From: JANWYU01 sp964655485
GTDB taxonomy: Bacteria > Bdellovibrionota > Bdellovibrionia > Bdellovibrionales > Bdellovibrionaceae
Assembly (NCBI GenBank): GCA_964655485.1
Contig: CAZZMS010000156.1
Coordinates: 1-7,853 of the forward strand
DNA: 7,853 nucleotides
Direction: 5' to 3'
The position numbers and the translations under genes are program-made. Position 1 is the first letter of the stretch. The number at the start of each line of letters is the position of its first letter. Below are positions 1 through 6,130 of this stretch, in pieces. Under the pieces are notes generated by a model that worked only from the letters and a program-made list of their open reading frames with translations, ran no database searches and had not been told where the DNA came from.

Positions 1-697
1 CCCCTGCCCCAATCGTCAAAATAGGAGCTGCAGGAGCGAAAGAAGTGGAACTGACTTGTAATCTCACTCTGCCGACAATATTAAATGAGCTACTGCCTGC
101 TGATAATTCGAATTGATTTAAAGGTGGCAAAGTTACAACAGGAGAAACTGATGAATTAGCAGATAAAACCCATTTCACATCATGCGCACTTGTTACCCCA
201 GGCCCCCAAAAGCCCGACGTTATGGCTAAAGGCTCTGAGATAGACTGTGGCTGAACATCAAAGCCACTGCTTCCTCCGAAGCCATTAACCAAAGTCCATC
301 TCATACGATAGGGAGCCATAAGGCTCACAGCCTTACCACTCAACCGACTTCGACCACTGACAATACCTGCGAAATCTTCAAACTTCAGAGCTTGTCCGCC
401 GAATAAAGAAGTCCCATTTTCTAAACGATAAATTACCCCCTCTATACCCTCTCCGCTCAAAGCCATAGCCTCAAACCATCCCTCAAACATCAAGCTGTCA
501 AAATCATCCATTGGCTCATCGCCGCTCACTCCGACTAGTGGTAACTCGGGCCAATCCGCTCGAATCTTCAAACCCGAAAGAATTCTTCCAGTAGGGAAGC
601 CCGAAGACGCCAGCGGAACCCATCGCCCTACCACTTGCCCAAAAATCAAATCAGTCTGGCGATTAAAACTTAAAGCCACAGCAGAAGACTTGCACAC
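1..697 (-). CDS. Body of a probable surface lipoprotein, frame-split, 3' end outside window
   Basis: An uninterrupted minus-strand frame of 232 codons runs from a possible GTG (697-695) off the left edge. I recognise no domain. The translation is rich in beta-formers, Gly, Ser and aromatics (for example WVPLASSGFPTGRILSGLKI, and later YRMRWTLVNGFGGSSGFDV), with no membrane segment, as expected of a secreted or surface protein. The frame has no signal peptide of its own and is closed by TGA at 700-698. A lipoprotein signal peptide is encoded immediately upstream in another frame (670-846). The most natural reading is therefore one gene of at least 846 bp with a frame disruption between about 697 and 673. 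The mature protein would begin CGKPEPEKKSEC and continue KSSAVALSFN. The GTG has no visible ribosome binding site. Confidence is high that this is coding sequence, low on its start, and no function is assigned. Confidence 0.7.
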   Translation of the reverse strand, partial: MCKSSAVALSFNRQTDLIFGQVVGRWVPLASSGFPTGRILSGLKIRADWPELPLVGVSGDEPMDDFDSLMFEGWFEAMALSGEGIEGVIYRLENGTSLFGGQALKFEDFAGIVSGRSRLSGKAVSLMAPYRMRWTLVNGFGGSSGFDVQPQSISEPLAITSGFWGPGVTSAHDVKWVLSANSSVSPVVTLPPLNQFELSAGSSSFNIVGRVRLQVSSTSFAPAAPILTIGAG

Positions 698-846
698 TCA
701 CTTTTTTTTTCAGGCTCAGGTTTTCCGCAGGAGAAAACCTGAGTTGCCAAAATAACACCTGCAAGCATCTTGGGCAGAACGGAGTGAAGGTATTTTTCCG
801 CGCTGAGCTCTATGTATTTTTTTTGAAAAAAGAAAAAACCTTCCAT
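670..846 (-). CDS. Lipoprotein signal peptide and start of mature protein, cut off by frameshift
   Basis: This is a 58-codon frame starting at ATG 846-844, with AGGAGG six bases upstream. The product has an N-region with Lys residues, a hydrophobic stretch (MLAGVILATQVF, residues 27-38) and a lipobox VFSC ending at Cys40. Cleavage by signal peptidase II would leave Cys-Gly-Lys-Pro; the absence of Asp at +2 suggests outer-membrane sorting. Only 18 mature residues follow before TAA at 672-670. They end in a hydrophobic SLLLWL that does not look like a lipoprotein tail. The adjoining frame (1-697) continues with a long, plausible secreted sequence, so this looks like the 5' part of the same gene. 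The required shift is -1 (or +2) and must fall after the A9 tract. Alternatives are a genuine short lipopeptide or a sequencing error. Confidence 0.6.
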   Translation of the reverse strand: MEGFFFFQKKYIELSAEKYLHSVLPKMLAGVILATQVFSCGKPEPEKKSECASLLLWL

Positions 847-852
847 CACAAA

Positions 853-858
853 CCTCCT
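853..858 (-). promoter_or_regulatory. Shine-Dalgarno site of the lipoprotein gene
   Basis: AGGAGG on the minus strand lies six bases before ATG 846. It is a full consensus match and is the main reason for choosing that ATG over the internal ATG at codon 27, which has no such site. It also argues that the short upstream frame is really translated. Confidence 0.75.
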
Positions 859-1023
859 CGCCGAATGCCTCGGATGAAATAGTTATCGGCCCCACCCTAC
901 AACTTTAGTCGAGGTCCCAATTTTCATTCTCAAAGTGAGACAATCGAAAAAAAGTGAAATTTTTCAAAGGATTAATTAAAATAGGCGATGCTTTTTGTTA
1001 AAATTATTCAAAAGAGCGAAAGA

Positions 1024-2007
1024 TTAACCCATTTGAGTTCGCCGTTCTGGTAACACGAACCAAATCGCCCCCAGGACTCCCCACAACAGCTGATAAAATT
1101 GAAAACCAGAAATTCCTATGGAACCAAAATCGAAAGCCATGTGACCTAAGGCCTTTTGGTACAAAAACAAAAAAGCCGCCTGACCAACCCCCACCCCGCC
1201 GGGGGAAATGGGAATCGCTGTCGTCATAAAACCAATCGGTACAACGAAAAAATGGATAGATAGGGGAACCGTTGTCATAGGGTACAATTGTCGAGCCAAA
1301 AAAACGAAAAGCACAACGCTTAGAGCCTGACTTATGGCACTTAAACCTGCTGCAGGTAACAAGGTGGACCAAGAGTAAATCTTTTGATACTCGGGTAACA
1401 TAAAAACCTGAAGACGTTTTTGTAAAAAAGAAAATTGCAACAAGGGATTACGAATCAAAAAAAACTTTCGCCAACGCGATGAAATAAAAATCCCAAGAAT
1501 AATGAACACCAAAACAAAAACTCCTGCTAAAAATAGTAACAGCCATTGCAAGCGAAGACTTCCCACAAGCCGCTCGGGAATAAAGAAAAAAGCCAATAAA
1601 GAAAAAGCACTCATGGTCAGTAAACCCAAAAGACGGTCAACAAACGCTACGAAAGCTGCTTTTTTAAGACTGTAGCTTCCATATTTTTTTAACTCAGTCG
1701 CCTTCACCACATCTCCCCCCACTCCGCCGGGGATCACGTAACTAAAAAATACACCAATTAACGTGAGACGAATGCTACTTAACCAACGAATTTCTTTTTT
1801 TGTGAGCAACCAAAAGCGCGTCGAGGCCAAGACCAAAACTCCTCCGAGAATCAACACTCCACCTAGGAGGATATCCAAACGAAGCAAGGATTTTAGCCCC
1901 ACAGGATCAAGCCAGCCGCGGCGATAAAGGTAAAACAAAATAAAAAAAGCGAGGCCAAACTTTAGTAAGCTTTTAAAAGCAGATGAGCCTTGGAGTGATT
2001 CCGACAT
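1024..2007 (-). CDS. Flippase-like / UPF0104 (LPG_synthase_TM) integral membrane protein
   Basis: A 327-residue multi-pass inner-membrane protein. Hydrophobic segments are visible around residues 13-28, 43-63, 81-95, 115-143, 153-175, 214-238, 249-266 and 303-319. Signature positions of the lysylphosphatidylglycerol synthase transmembrane/AglD-like family are present: PGGVGGD at 93-99, VDRLLGL at 123-129, and the second glycine loop PISPGGVGVGQ at 266-276. Family members are about 300-350 residues, so the length is normal. There is no C-terminal cytosolic aminoacyl-transfer domain as in MprF, so this is the stand-alone type often annotated as flippase-like. Members are linked to moving or modifying lipid-linked glycans, but the substrate here is unknown. 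No Shine-Dalgarno precedes ATG 2007. The gene is divergent from a GmhB-like phosphatase, which weakly hints at envelope sugar metabolism. Confidence is high for the family, low for the role. Confidence 0.85.
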   Translation of the reverse strand: MSESLQGSSAFKSLLKFGLAFFILFYLYRRGWLDPVGLKSLLRLDILLGGVLILGGVLVLASTRFWLLTKKEIRWLSSIRLTLIGVFFSYVIPGGVGGDVVKATELKKYGSYSLKKAAFVAFVDRLLGLLTMSAFSLLAFFFIPERLVGSLRLQWLLLFLAGVFVLVFIILGIFISSRWRKFFLIRNPLLQFSFLQKRLQVFMLPEYQKIYSWSTLLPAAGLSAISQALSVVLFVFLARQLYPMTTVPLSIHFFVVPIGFMTTAIPISPGGVGVGQAAFLFLYQKALGHMAFDFGSIGISGFQFYQLLWGVLGAIWFVLPERRTQMG

Positions 2008-2022
2008 ATTTCGTGAAAGCCT

Positions 2023-2051
2023 AGCATAAGAACTTTACCGGGGACAATCAA
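2023..2051 (-). promoter_or_regulatory. Candidate sigma70-type promoter for the flippase-like gene
   Basis: On the minus strand, TTGATT (2051-2046) and TATGCT (2028-2023) are separated by exactly 17 bases, each matching four of six consensus positions. Transcription would start near 2016, only about 8-9 bases before ATG 2007. That gives an almost leaderless message and fits the absence of a Shine-Dalgarno site. Read by eye, so weak evidence. Confidence 0.3.
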
Positions 2052-2062
2052 AAGCCCATACT

Positions 2063-2725
2063 ATGTCCATGGCTAACTCAGTAGAGCCTGTAAAAAAGAA
2101 TCCCACCCCAGCGATCTTCTTAGATCGGGACGGAGTCCTCATTGAGGATGCGGGATACACAAAAGATCCCACACTAGTGAAACTTATCCCCGAATTGGCG
2201 AGCTTTCTGAGGTGGGTCAAAGCGAAGGGCTTTCGTTTGTTTGTGGTAACCAATCAATCTGGGATTGGGCGAGCGATTATGAGTCTGCAGGACTATCAAA
2301 TGGTTACCTTAAAAATGTTAGAACTTATGCGCAAAGCCTCAGCTCCCTGGCCCGAGCACATCTGCTTTGCGCCCTATTATGGTTTGCAACTACAACATCC
2401 CGAGTCAGATTGGATCCATTTAGATGGCCCTATCCCGCATACAGGTTCTTGGCAGCGAAGTTGGCGCAAACCTGAGGCGGGTATGCTGGAATTTCTCGCC
2501 CGTAGATACCATGTGGACCTGAGTCAATCGTGGATCATCGGGGACAAATACACTGATCAATTGTTGGTTCACAATGCCTCCTTGCGAGGCGGCATTTGGT
2601 TTTACTTTGGCTCAGCTCCACCCAGCCCTGAAGAATGGCAAAAGCTTCCTTCCCATATTCATAGCAAAATCTTTATCAAAGAAAATTGGCCCTCAGTCGT
2701 TGAATTTTTGAACACTCAAATATGA
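2063..2725 (+). CDS. HAD subfamily IIIA phosphatase, GmhB/HisB-N-like, lacking the zinc-loop cysteines
   Basis: A 220-residue soluble HAD hydrolase. Motif I is FLDRDGVL with nucleophile Asp21 and acid/base Asp23, motif II is TNQSG (63-67), the motif III lysine is in RKPEAGML (Lys136), and motif IV is GDKYTD with Asp161 and Asp165. The DRDG and TNQSG patterns and the RKPxxGML block are those of D-glycero-D-manno-heptose-1,7-bisphosphate phosphatase and histidinol-phosphatase. Those enzymes normally have a small zinc loop (CPHH...C.C) just before RKP. Here the region (about 101-134) holds one Cys and is replaced by a longer, Trp/Pro-rich stretch, so the substrate may differ. The protein is also longer than typical GmhB (about 180-190). 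Starts at codon 1 or codon 3 (2069) are both possible; neither has a clear Shine-Dalgarno, and an in-frame stop at 2027 limits further extension. The fold and catalysis are sure, the substrate is not. Confidence 0.85.
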   Translation: MSMANSVEPVKKNPTPAIFLDRDGVLIEDAGYTKDPTLVKLIPELASFLRWVKAKGFRLFVVTNQSGIGRAIMSLQDYQMVTLKMLELMRKASAPWPEHICFAPYYGLQLQHPESDWIHLDGPIPHTGSWQRSWRKPEAGMLEFLARRYHVDLSQSWIIGDKYTDQLLVHNASLRGGIWFYFGSAPPSPEEWQKLPSHIHSKIFIKENWPSVVEFLNTQI

Positions 2726-2789
2726 GCATGAGCCATACATAAGCTAAAACATGGTAACAGAAAGAACCGAGTCATCAAATCAAACCTCC

Positions 2790-2795
2790 AAGGAG
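2790..2795 (+). promoter_or_regulatory. Shine-Dalgarno site of the GST gene
   Basis: AAGGAG five bases upstream of ATG 2801 fixes the start of the glutathione transferase gene. Confidence 0.7.
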
Positions 2796-2800
2796 ATTTT

Positions 2801-3481
2801 ATGAGTTCCAAAGCCGATACGATTTCGAAACCCCGCCTTTACAACTATTTTCGCTCAAGCTCCTCCTACCGGGTGCGACTAGCTTTAAGCTATAAGGGGA
2901 TCGATTATGATTACATACCCATTCATCTTCTAAAAAAAGAACAGTTCAGCCTCTCATTTAGATCTCTGAACCCTATGGGACAAGTTCCCTGCTGGGAGGA
3001 TCCCCATGTTGGGGCCTTATCCCAATCTATGGCAATCCTGCTCTATATCGAAAGCCAGTATCCCGAACCCGCCCTGTTACCAAAACAAAAAAAAGAGCAA
3101 GCTCGAGTGGTAGAGTTTTGTGAAATCATTAACACCACCCAACCTCTCCACAATGTTGGCACTTTGAATGCTTTGACAGATTTGTTCCAAGCCAGTGAAG
3201 AGCAAAAAACACAATGGATGCATCTTTTTCTCAAAAAAAGCTGGGAGGCCCTGGAGACTTGGGTGAACAAGTATTCAAAACAGTATTGCTTTGGCGATCA
3301 GGTGAGTTTAGCCGATTGTTTTTTGTTACCTCATGCTTTTGCGAGTGAACGTTTTGGATTAAATCTTGCGACGTACGCACGGGGGCACTCCCTGGTTCAA
3401 GGCCTACTCAGACAAAATTGGGTGAAAAAAGCACATCCTTATTACCAGCCAGATACTCCCGAGGACTTGCGAAGTCCCTGA
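2801..3481 (+). CDS. maiA: Zeta-class glutathione S-transferase, probable maleylacetoacetate isomerase
   Basis: A 226-residue cytosolic protein with the two-domain GST layout. The thioredoxin-like N-terminal domain (about 11-88) carries the zeta signature RSSSSYRVRLAL (18-29), where Ser19-Ser22 stand at the catalytic/glutathione position. It also has cis-Pro loop NPMGQVP (57-63) and LSQSMAILLYIE (74-84), which binds the glutathione gamma-glutamyl group. The helical C-terminal domain contains INTTQPLHN (110-118), the zeta-class QPLxN motif. Length matches the family (about 210-220). Known members isomerise maleylacetoacetate to fumarylacetoacetate in tyrosine/phenylalanine breakdown. The third position of the SSC-type motif of animal enzymes is Ser here, which is common in bacteria. 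No homogentisate dioxygenase or fumarylacetoacetase gene is adjacent, so pathway assignment rests on family alone. The gene appears to be transcribed separately from the upstream phosphatase (75-bp gap). Confidence 0.82.
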   Translation: MSSKADTISKPRLYNYFRSSSSYRVRLALSYKGIDYDYIPIHLLKKEQFSLSFRSLNPMGQVPCWEDPHVGALSQSMAILLYIESQYPEPALLPKQKKEQARVVEFCEIINTTQPLHNVGTLNALTDLFQASEEQKTQWMHLFLKKSWEALETWVNKYSKQYCFGDQVSLADCFLLPHAFASERFGLNLATYARGHSLVQGLLRQNWVKKAHPYYQPDTPEDLRSP

Positions 3482-3579
3482 CAGTCTAAACCCTTGATCC
3501 TTGCATCAAAGACCATCACAATGAAAAGGCTATGCCTCAACAACTGACCTTGGCGATATCCCGCCAGGTGACACCTAAG

Positions 3580-4407
3580 ATGAAGAATTTCCTCAAGGTT
3601 TCTTCAAAAAAGCCTCCTTTTCTCCCTTGGTTTGGCGAAGATAGCTTATCTTTTGCCGCTAGAAAACTCACCTCTTTGATTCGGCTGTTACTCATTCCCG
3701 TCTTAATATCACTAACTTCAATCAGCGTGGCCCAAAACACAACCGATGACTCCGGCCCAGACCCTTCAGCATATGATCCTTTTTCTGATTATAGCGAATT
3801 CCAACAAACCGCCGAAGAAGAGGCCGACATTTACTTTTTCCGTAACGGTCGTCTTGTCACAGCCAATCTAGCTCTCGGTTACCGGGGTTTTAGTGATGTG
3901 CTAGGCAAACTCTACCGAGCAGATACTACTTATGGATTAGCCCTAACCTATTTTTTTGATCTTCGGTTTGCAACTTACATTAGCTTTCTTACTGGTGACT
4001 ATGAATATCGCTTGACCACTCCCAATGGAGTTACCACGGGTAACCTGTCTATGAGTTTTCTTTCGTTGGGAAGCAAATACTATTTGAATACGGAGATATT
4101 AGTGTGGCCACTTTCCGATTTGAACCCCCATGTTTTAATCGGTATGAACCAAACCTATCGGACCCTCACACTAAGCCAGTTTCCTGATGCCGCCAAAGAC
4201 AACACCCTAGGCCTTGAGATCGGAGCCGGTTTTGAACTTTTAACTCTGAAAAAACAAGCCTTTGTCGGAGTGCAGTGGATTTATCGTTACTTTCAATTTG
4301 CCGACGAAAACCAAAACCTCATTGATCCCGTGACTTTGCTGCCGATTGATGTCAAGCCCCGTGGGGATAGTTTTGATATTCTTCTGAATTTAGGACTCAA
4401 TTTTTAG
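3580..4407 (+). CDS. Outer-membrane beta-barrel protein with Sec signal peptide
   Basis: Probably exported and inserted in the outer membrane. Numbering from ATG 3580 (275 residues), a long basic N-region precedes a hydrophobic core (about 32-49). A signal peptidase I site lies at SVA/Q after residue 51. An acidic linker (about 53-83) follows. From about residue 85 to the end there are alternating, aromatic-rich strands (LALGYRGF, GLALTYFFDLRFATYISFLT, VGVQWIYRYFQF), and the chain ends in LNLGLNF with the C-terminal Phe typical of BAM substrates. The start is uncertain. ATG 3532 gives 16 more residues, but its AAGG is only two bases away. ATG 3580 has AGGTGA eight bases upstream. TTG 3676 would give a normal-length signal peptide but has no ribosome site. 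The barrel looks small (perhaps 8-10 strands). Pore, adhesin or structural role cannot be told. I have seen similar proteins in Bdellovibrio-like genomes, which is only an impression. Confidence 0.75.
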   Translation: MKNFLKVSSKKPPFLPWFGEDSLSFAARKLTSLIRLLLIPVLISLTSISVAQNTTDDSGPDPSAYDPFSDYSEFQQTAEEEADIYFFRNGRLVTANLALGYRGFSDVLGKLYRADTTYGLALTYFFDLRFATYISFLTGDYEYRLTTPNGVTTGNLSMSFLSLGSKYYLNTEILVWPLSDLNPHVLIGMNQTYRTLTLSQFPDAAKDNTLGLEIGAGFELLTLKKQAFVGVQWIYRYFQFADENQNLIDPVTLLPIDVKPRGDSFDILLNLGLNF

Positions 4408-4428
4408 AATGCAATTACGATAAATTGA

Positions 4429-4547
4429 CCCTTCGGCTATTTTCTTTCGCCCGGAGGCCTCTGCCACATGGATGGCCAAGGGCTTAAGCCCTTTGCAGCT
4501 GAGCCATGGAGGGCGTGCCCCGGGCGAAAAGGAAAATAGCCGAAGGG
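4429..4547. repeat. Long inverted-repeat element with nested palindrome (MITE/REP-like or structured RNA)
   Basis: The left arm (4429-4454) pairs with the right arm (4520-4547). Sixteen perfect pairs join CCCTTCGGCTATTTTC to GAAAATAGCCGAAGGG. Ten more join TTTCGCCCGG to CCGGGCGAAA, with only a two-base AG bulge (4530-4531) between the two runs. The 65-base interior holds a perfect 16-base palindrome, AAGGGCTTAAGCCCTT (4478-4493), and partly paired flanks (CATGG 4467-4471 with CCATG 4504-4508). The whole unit can therefore fold into one long hairpin on either strand. It begins 22 bases after the beta-barrel stop codon. No U-run follows either arm, so it is not a standard terminator. No obvious target-site duplication is visible (TTGA left, CTAA right). 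It could be a non-autonomous mobile repeat, a REP-like element or a structured 3' UTR/small RNA. Confidence 0.7.
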
Positions 4548-4661
4548 CTAACAAGTCATTTTCTGTAAAAGTGGGCTCATTCGCTCGAATCTTTTGCATT
4601 TTAAGTCAAAACTGAGGAGCTTGAATCGAAACTCAGGTGCGACATCAACCCGACTTCGGAC

Positions 4662-4697
4662 TAGCAGGATCTCGATTCCTTTGCGCTATTCCTGCTA
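4662..4697 (+). repeat. 8-bp inverted repeat in the leader of the chemoreceptor gene
   Basis: TAGCAGGA (4662-4669) and TCCTGCTA (4690-4697) are exact complements around a 20-base loop. The loop contains a second TTCCT (4676-4680) that could compete for AGGA, so two alternative hairpins are possible. Function unknown. Confidence 0.4.
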
Positions 4698-4715
4698 CGG
4701 GCGGAAAATAAGGTT

Positions 4716-4736
4716 AGGATTTGATTAAATCATCCT
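4716..4736. repeat. 21-nt near-palindrome upstream of the chemoreceptor gene
   Basis: AGGAT (4716-4720) and ATCCT (4732-4736) form 5-base arms around an A/T-rich centre. An alternative inner pairing is GATTT (4718-4722) with AAATC (4727-4731). It has the size of a dimeric repressor operator and sits 23 bases before the ribosome binding site. No regulator is recognised. Confidence 0.3.
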
Positions 4737-4758
4737 TCCGGACTCAAAAAAACAAAAC

Positions 4759-4764
4759 AAGGAG
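4759..4764 (+). promoter_or_regulatory. Shine-Dalgarno site of the chemoreceptor gene
   Basis: AAGGAG six bases before ATG 4771 supports this start codon. Confidence 0.7.
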
Positions 4765-4770
4765 TTACCC

Positions 4771-6102
4771 ATGTCTCTATGGTCCTGGCTTTCATCTAAA
4801 CCTGCCTTGAATACTCAAGCGATTGAGCAAGAGGTTGAAAAATTACAAGCACAATCCCGTGAATTATATATGCAAAGCGACAAGCTCAGCGGGCTGGTAA
4901 GCCTCGTAAGATCCGCTTTGGAAAAAAGCTCCGCTGCCAGCCAAGAAATTTCAGAAATGGTCAGTCGCGCCTCGGAGAGTGCCAGCCATCTTAGCGAACA
5001 AGCCTCCCGCTCGCTACAAGAGTTGCAAAATGCCTTACAACTACAAAATGAAAGTGCAGAGCTTATGAGTCAGGTTCTGCAATCTGTGGAGAGCCTGCAA
5101 ACGAGTGTGCACCAAGGACTGAGTGAGATTTCTTCGATCGCACAAACCATGAACACGATTCAACAAAAAGCGAAGGTGATTAACGAAATCGTATTCCAAA
5201 CCAAGTTACTGGCTTTTAATGCCTCCGTAGAAGCCGCTCGCGCTGGGGAACACGGAAAAGGCTTTGCCGTGGTCGCGCAAGAGATGTCCGCTCTAGCGCA
5301 GCAAAGTGGAGCCGCCGCTCGCGAAATTGAAAGTATATTAAAAGAGGGAGTGGAAAAAACCCAAACACAAATTCGTGAAGTCACTGAAGCTTTAAATCAA
5401 GCGGTCACTCAAGTTAACGAGGCCATTCAAAACGCCAACATTAAAATGGGTGAAGTATCGCAAACCATGGAGGTTCTCAACGAAACGGTCAATGTCACTC
5501 ACGATCAAGCGGAGAAGATCTCCCATTCCGCTCGCGAACAAGAAATTGGTATTCACGAAATCAACAAGGCTCTGCAAGACCTTGAACAAAACACCCGCGA
5601 TCTAGAGAAAATGTCCGCTCAGAATCTGAAAAACTCAGTGAGTGTGAAAGAAAGTGTTGAAGTAATCTGGAACACACTAGCTCCGGAAAAGTCCAAAGGT
5701 GCTACAACAGCGACAAGCCATGACGCTTTTGACTTCAACAAAGCCATTCAAGCGCACATCGATTGGAAAATGAAGCTGAGTAAATATTTGATGAACCCTG
5801 ATGGCAGTCTCAACGCCGATACCACTCGCTTAGATAATAAATGTGCTTTAGGCGGATGGTTGTATGGATCGGGATTGAAAATCAAGGATCAATTTCCTAA
5901 TGAATATGAAGAATTACGCGCGGCGCATGCCGAGTTCCACAAGATGGCGGGTAACATTATTGAACTCATCAATCGCGGCGATAAAGATAAAGCTCAATAC
6001 TATCTCCGGCCTGGGGGAGAATACATGAGCATTTCTGAGCGCACCGTGAGCTTAATTCAAAAGATCAAAGAGTTAGCTCAGGGAACCGCGAAGGCGGCTT
6101 AG
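4771..6102 (+). CDS. Soluble methyl-accepting chemotaxis protein with C-terminal CZB zinc-binding domain
   Basis: A 443-residue chemoreceptor with no transmembrane segment or signal peptide, so it is predicted to be cytoplasmic. Residues about 14-300 are a long Ala/Glu/Gln-rich coiled coil forming the MCP signalling domain. The hairpin tip that contacts CheA/CheW is clear (QTKLLAFNASVEAARAGE, 143-160, then GKGFAVVAQE). A chemoreceptor zinc-binding (CZB, PF13682-type) domain follows a short linker at about 319-405. The four expected ligands are all present: His329, Cys358 in DNKCALGGWLYG, and His386 and His390 in AHAEFH. In characterised relatives, CZB domains bind zinc and the Cys can respond to oxidants such as hypochlorite; whether that applies here is inference. 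There is no periplasmic, PAS or HAMP domain, so CZB is the only visible sensor. No C-terminal CheR-docking pentapeptide is present. The gene stands alone, with no che or flagellar gene nearby. Confidence 0.92.
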   Translation: MSLWSWLSSKPALNTQAIEQEVEKLQAQSRELYMQSDKLSGLVSLVRSALEKSSAASQEISEMVSRASESASHLSEQASRSLQELQNALQLQNESAELMSQVLQSVESLQTSVHQGLSEISSIAQTMNTIQQKAKVINEIVFQTKLLAFNASVEAARAGEHGKGFAVVAQEMSALAQQSGAAAREIESILKEGVEKTQTQIREVTEALNQAVTQVNEAIQNANIKMGEVSQTMEVLNETVNVTHDQAEKISHSAREQEIGIHEINKALQDLEQNTRDLEKMSAQNLKNSVSVKESVEVIWNTLAPEKSKGATTATSHDAFDFNKAIQAHIDWKMKLSKYLMNPDGSLNADTTRLDNKCALGGWLYGSGLKIKDQFPNEYEELRAAHAEFHKMAGNIIELINRGDKDKAQYYLRPGGEYMSISERTVSLIQKIKELAQGTAKAA

Positions 6103-6130
6103 AATGACTTAACTAAATTCTTTAGTCATT
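6103..6130. terminator. Possible bidirectional terminator between convergent genes
   Basis: AATGACT (6103-6109) and AGTCATT (6124-6130) are inverted repeats between the chemoreceptor stop and the cmk stop, which lies inside the right arm (TAA, 6124-6122). An inner TAAA/TTTA pair is possible. The stem is A/T-rich and has no clear U-run, so terminator activity is uncertain. Confidence 0.3.

Larger units (their letters stand above)
4408..4770. other. 363-bp non-coding gap dense in inverted repeats
   Basis: No credible gene was found here. The minus-strand frame across 4390-4599 is a by-product of the long hairpin. Contents from left: a 119-nt self-complementary element (4429-4547); a loose CTGAG/CTCAG pair around 4612-4635; an 8-bp inverted repeat (4662-4669 with 4690-4697); a 21-nt AGGAT...ATCCT near-palindrome (4716-4736); and the ribosome binding site of the chemoreceptor gene (4759-4764). 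A weak sigma70-like pair, TTGCGC (4681-4686) and GAAAAT (4704-4709) at 17-bp spacing, is the best promoter guess for the chemoreceptor. No flagellar sigma28 promoter was recognised. Confidence 0.6.

Noticed and set aside
670..700. Programmed +1 frameshift at CTT TAA, resembling the prfB site CTT TGA
   Set aside because: A +1 shift leads to AAG TTT TAA and stops at once; the body frame needs -1 or +2, and no slippery heptamer fits.
701..710. A9 homopolymer (minus strand) as the site of the lipoprotein frameshift
   Set aside because: Changing its length to enter the body frame runs straight into TGA 700-698, so a shift there cannot restore the gene.
928..940. TCTCA-AAG-TGAGA hairpin upstream of the lipoprotein gene
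   Set aside because: Perfect but only 5 bp with a three-base loop; no supporting operator or terminator context.
1004..1372. 122-codon minus-strand frame inside the flippase-like gene
   Set aside because: It overlaps the 3' half of a clearly recognisable membrane protein gene in another frame; its Phe/Arg/Gly-rich translation is a frame artefact.
3494..3509. TTGAT/ATCAA hairpin after the GST gene as a terminator
   Set aside because: Five A/T-rich pairs with no U-run; too weak.
3521..3547. Eight-residue leader peptide MKRLCLNN before the barrel gene
   Set aside because: Too short to support, no ribosome site, no attenuator structure; overlap with ATG 3532 is likely chance.
4566..4590. Flagellar sigma28 promoter for the chemoreceptor (TAAA then GCTCGAAT)
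   Set aside because: Spacing and the -10 element do not fit the TAAA-N15-GCCGATAA consensus.
4390..4599. 69-codon minus-strand frame over the intergenic hairpin
   Set aside because: It is read through both arms of an inverted repeat, overlaps the 3' end of the barrel gene, has no ribosome site and no protein-like composition.
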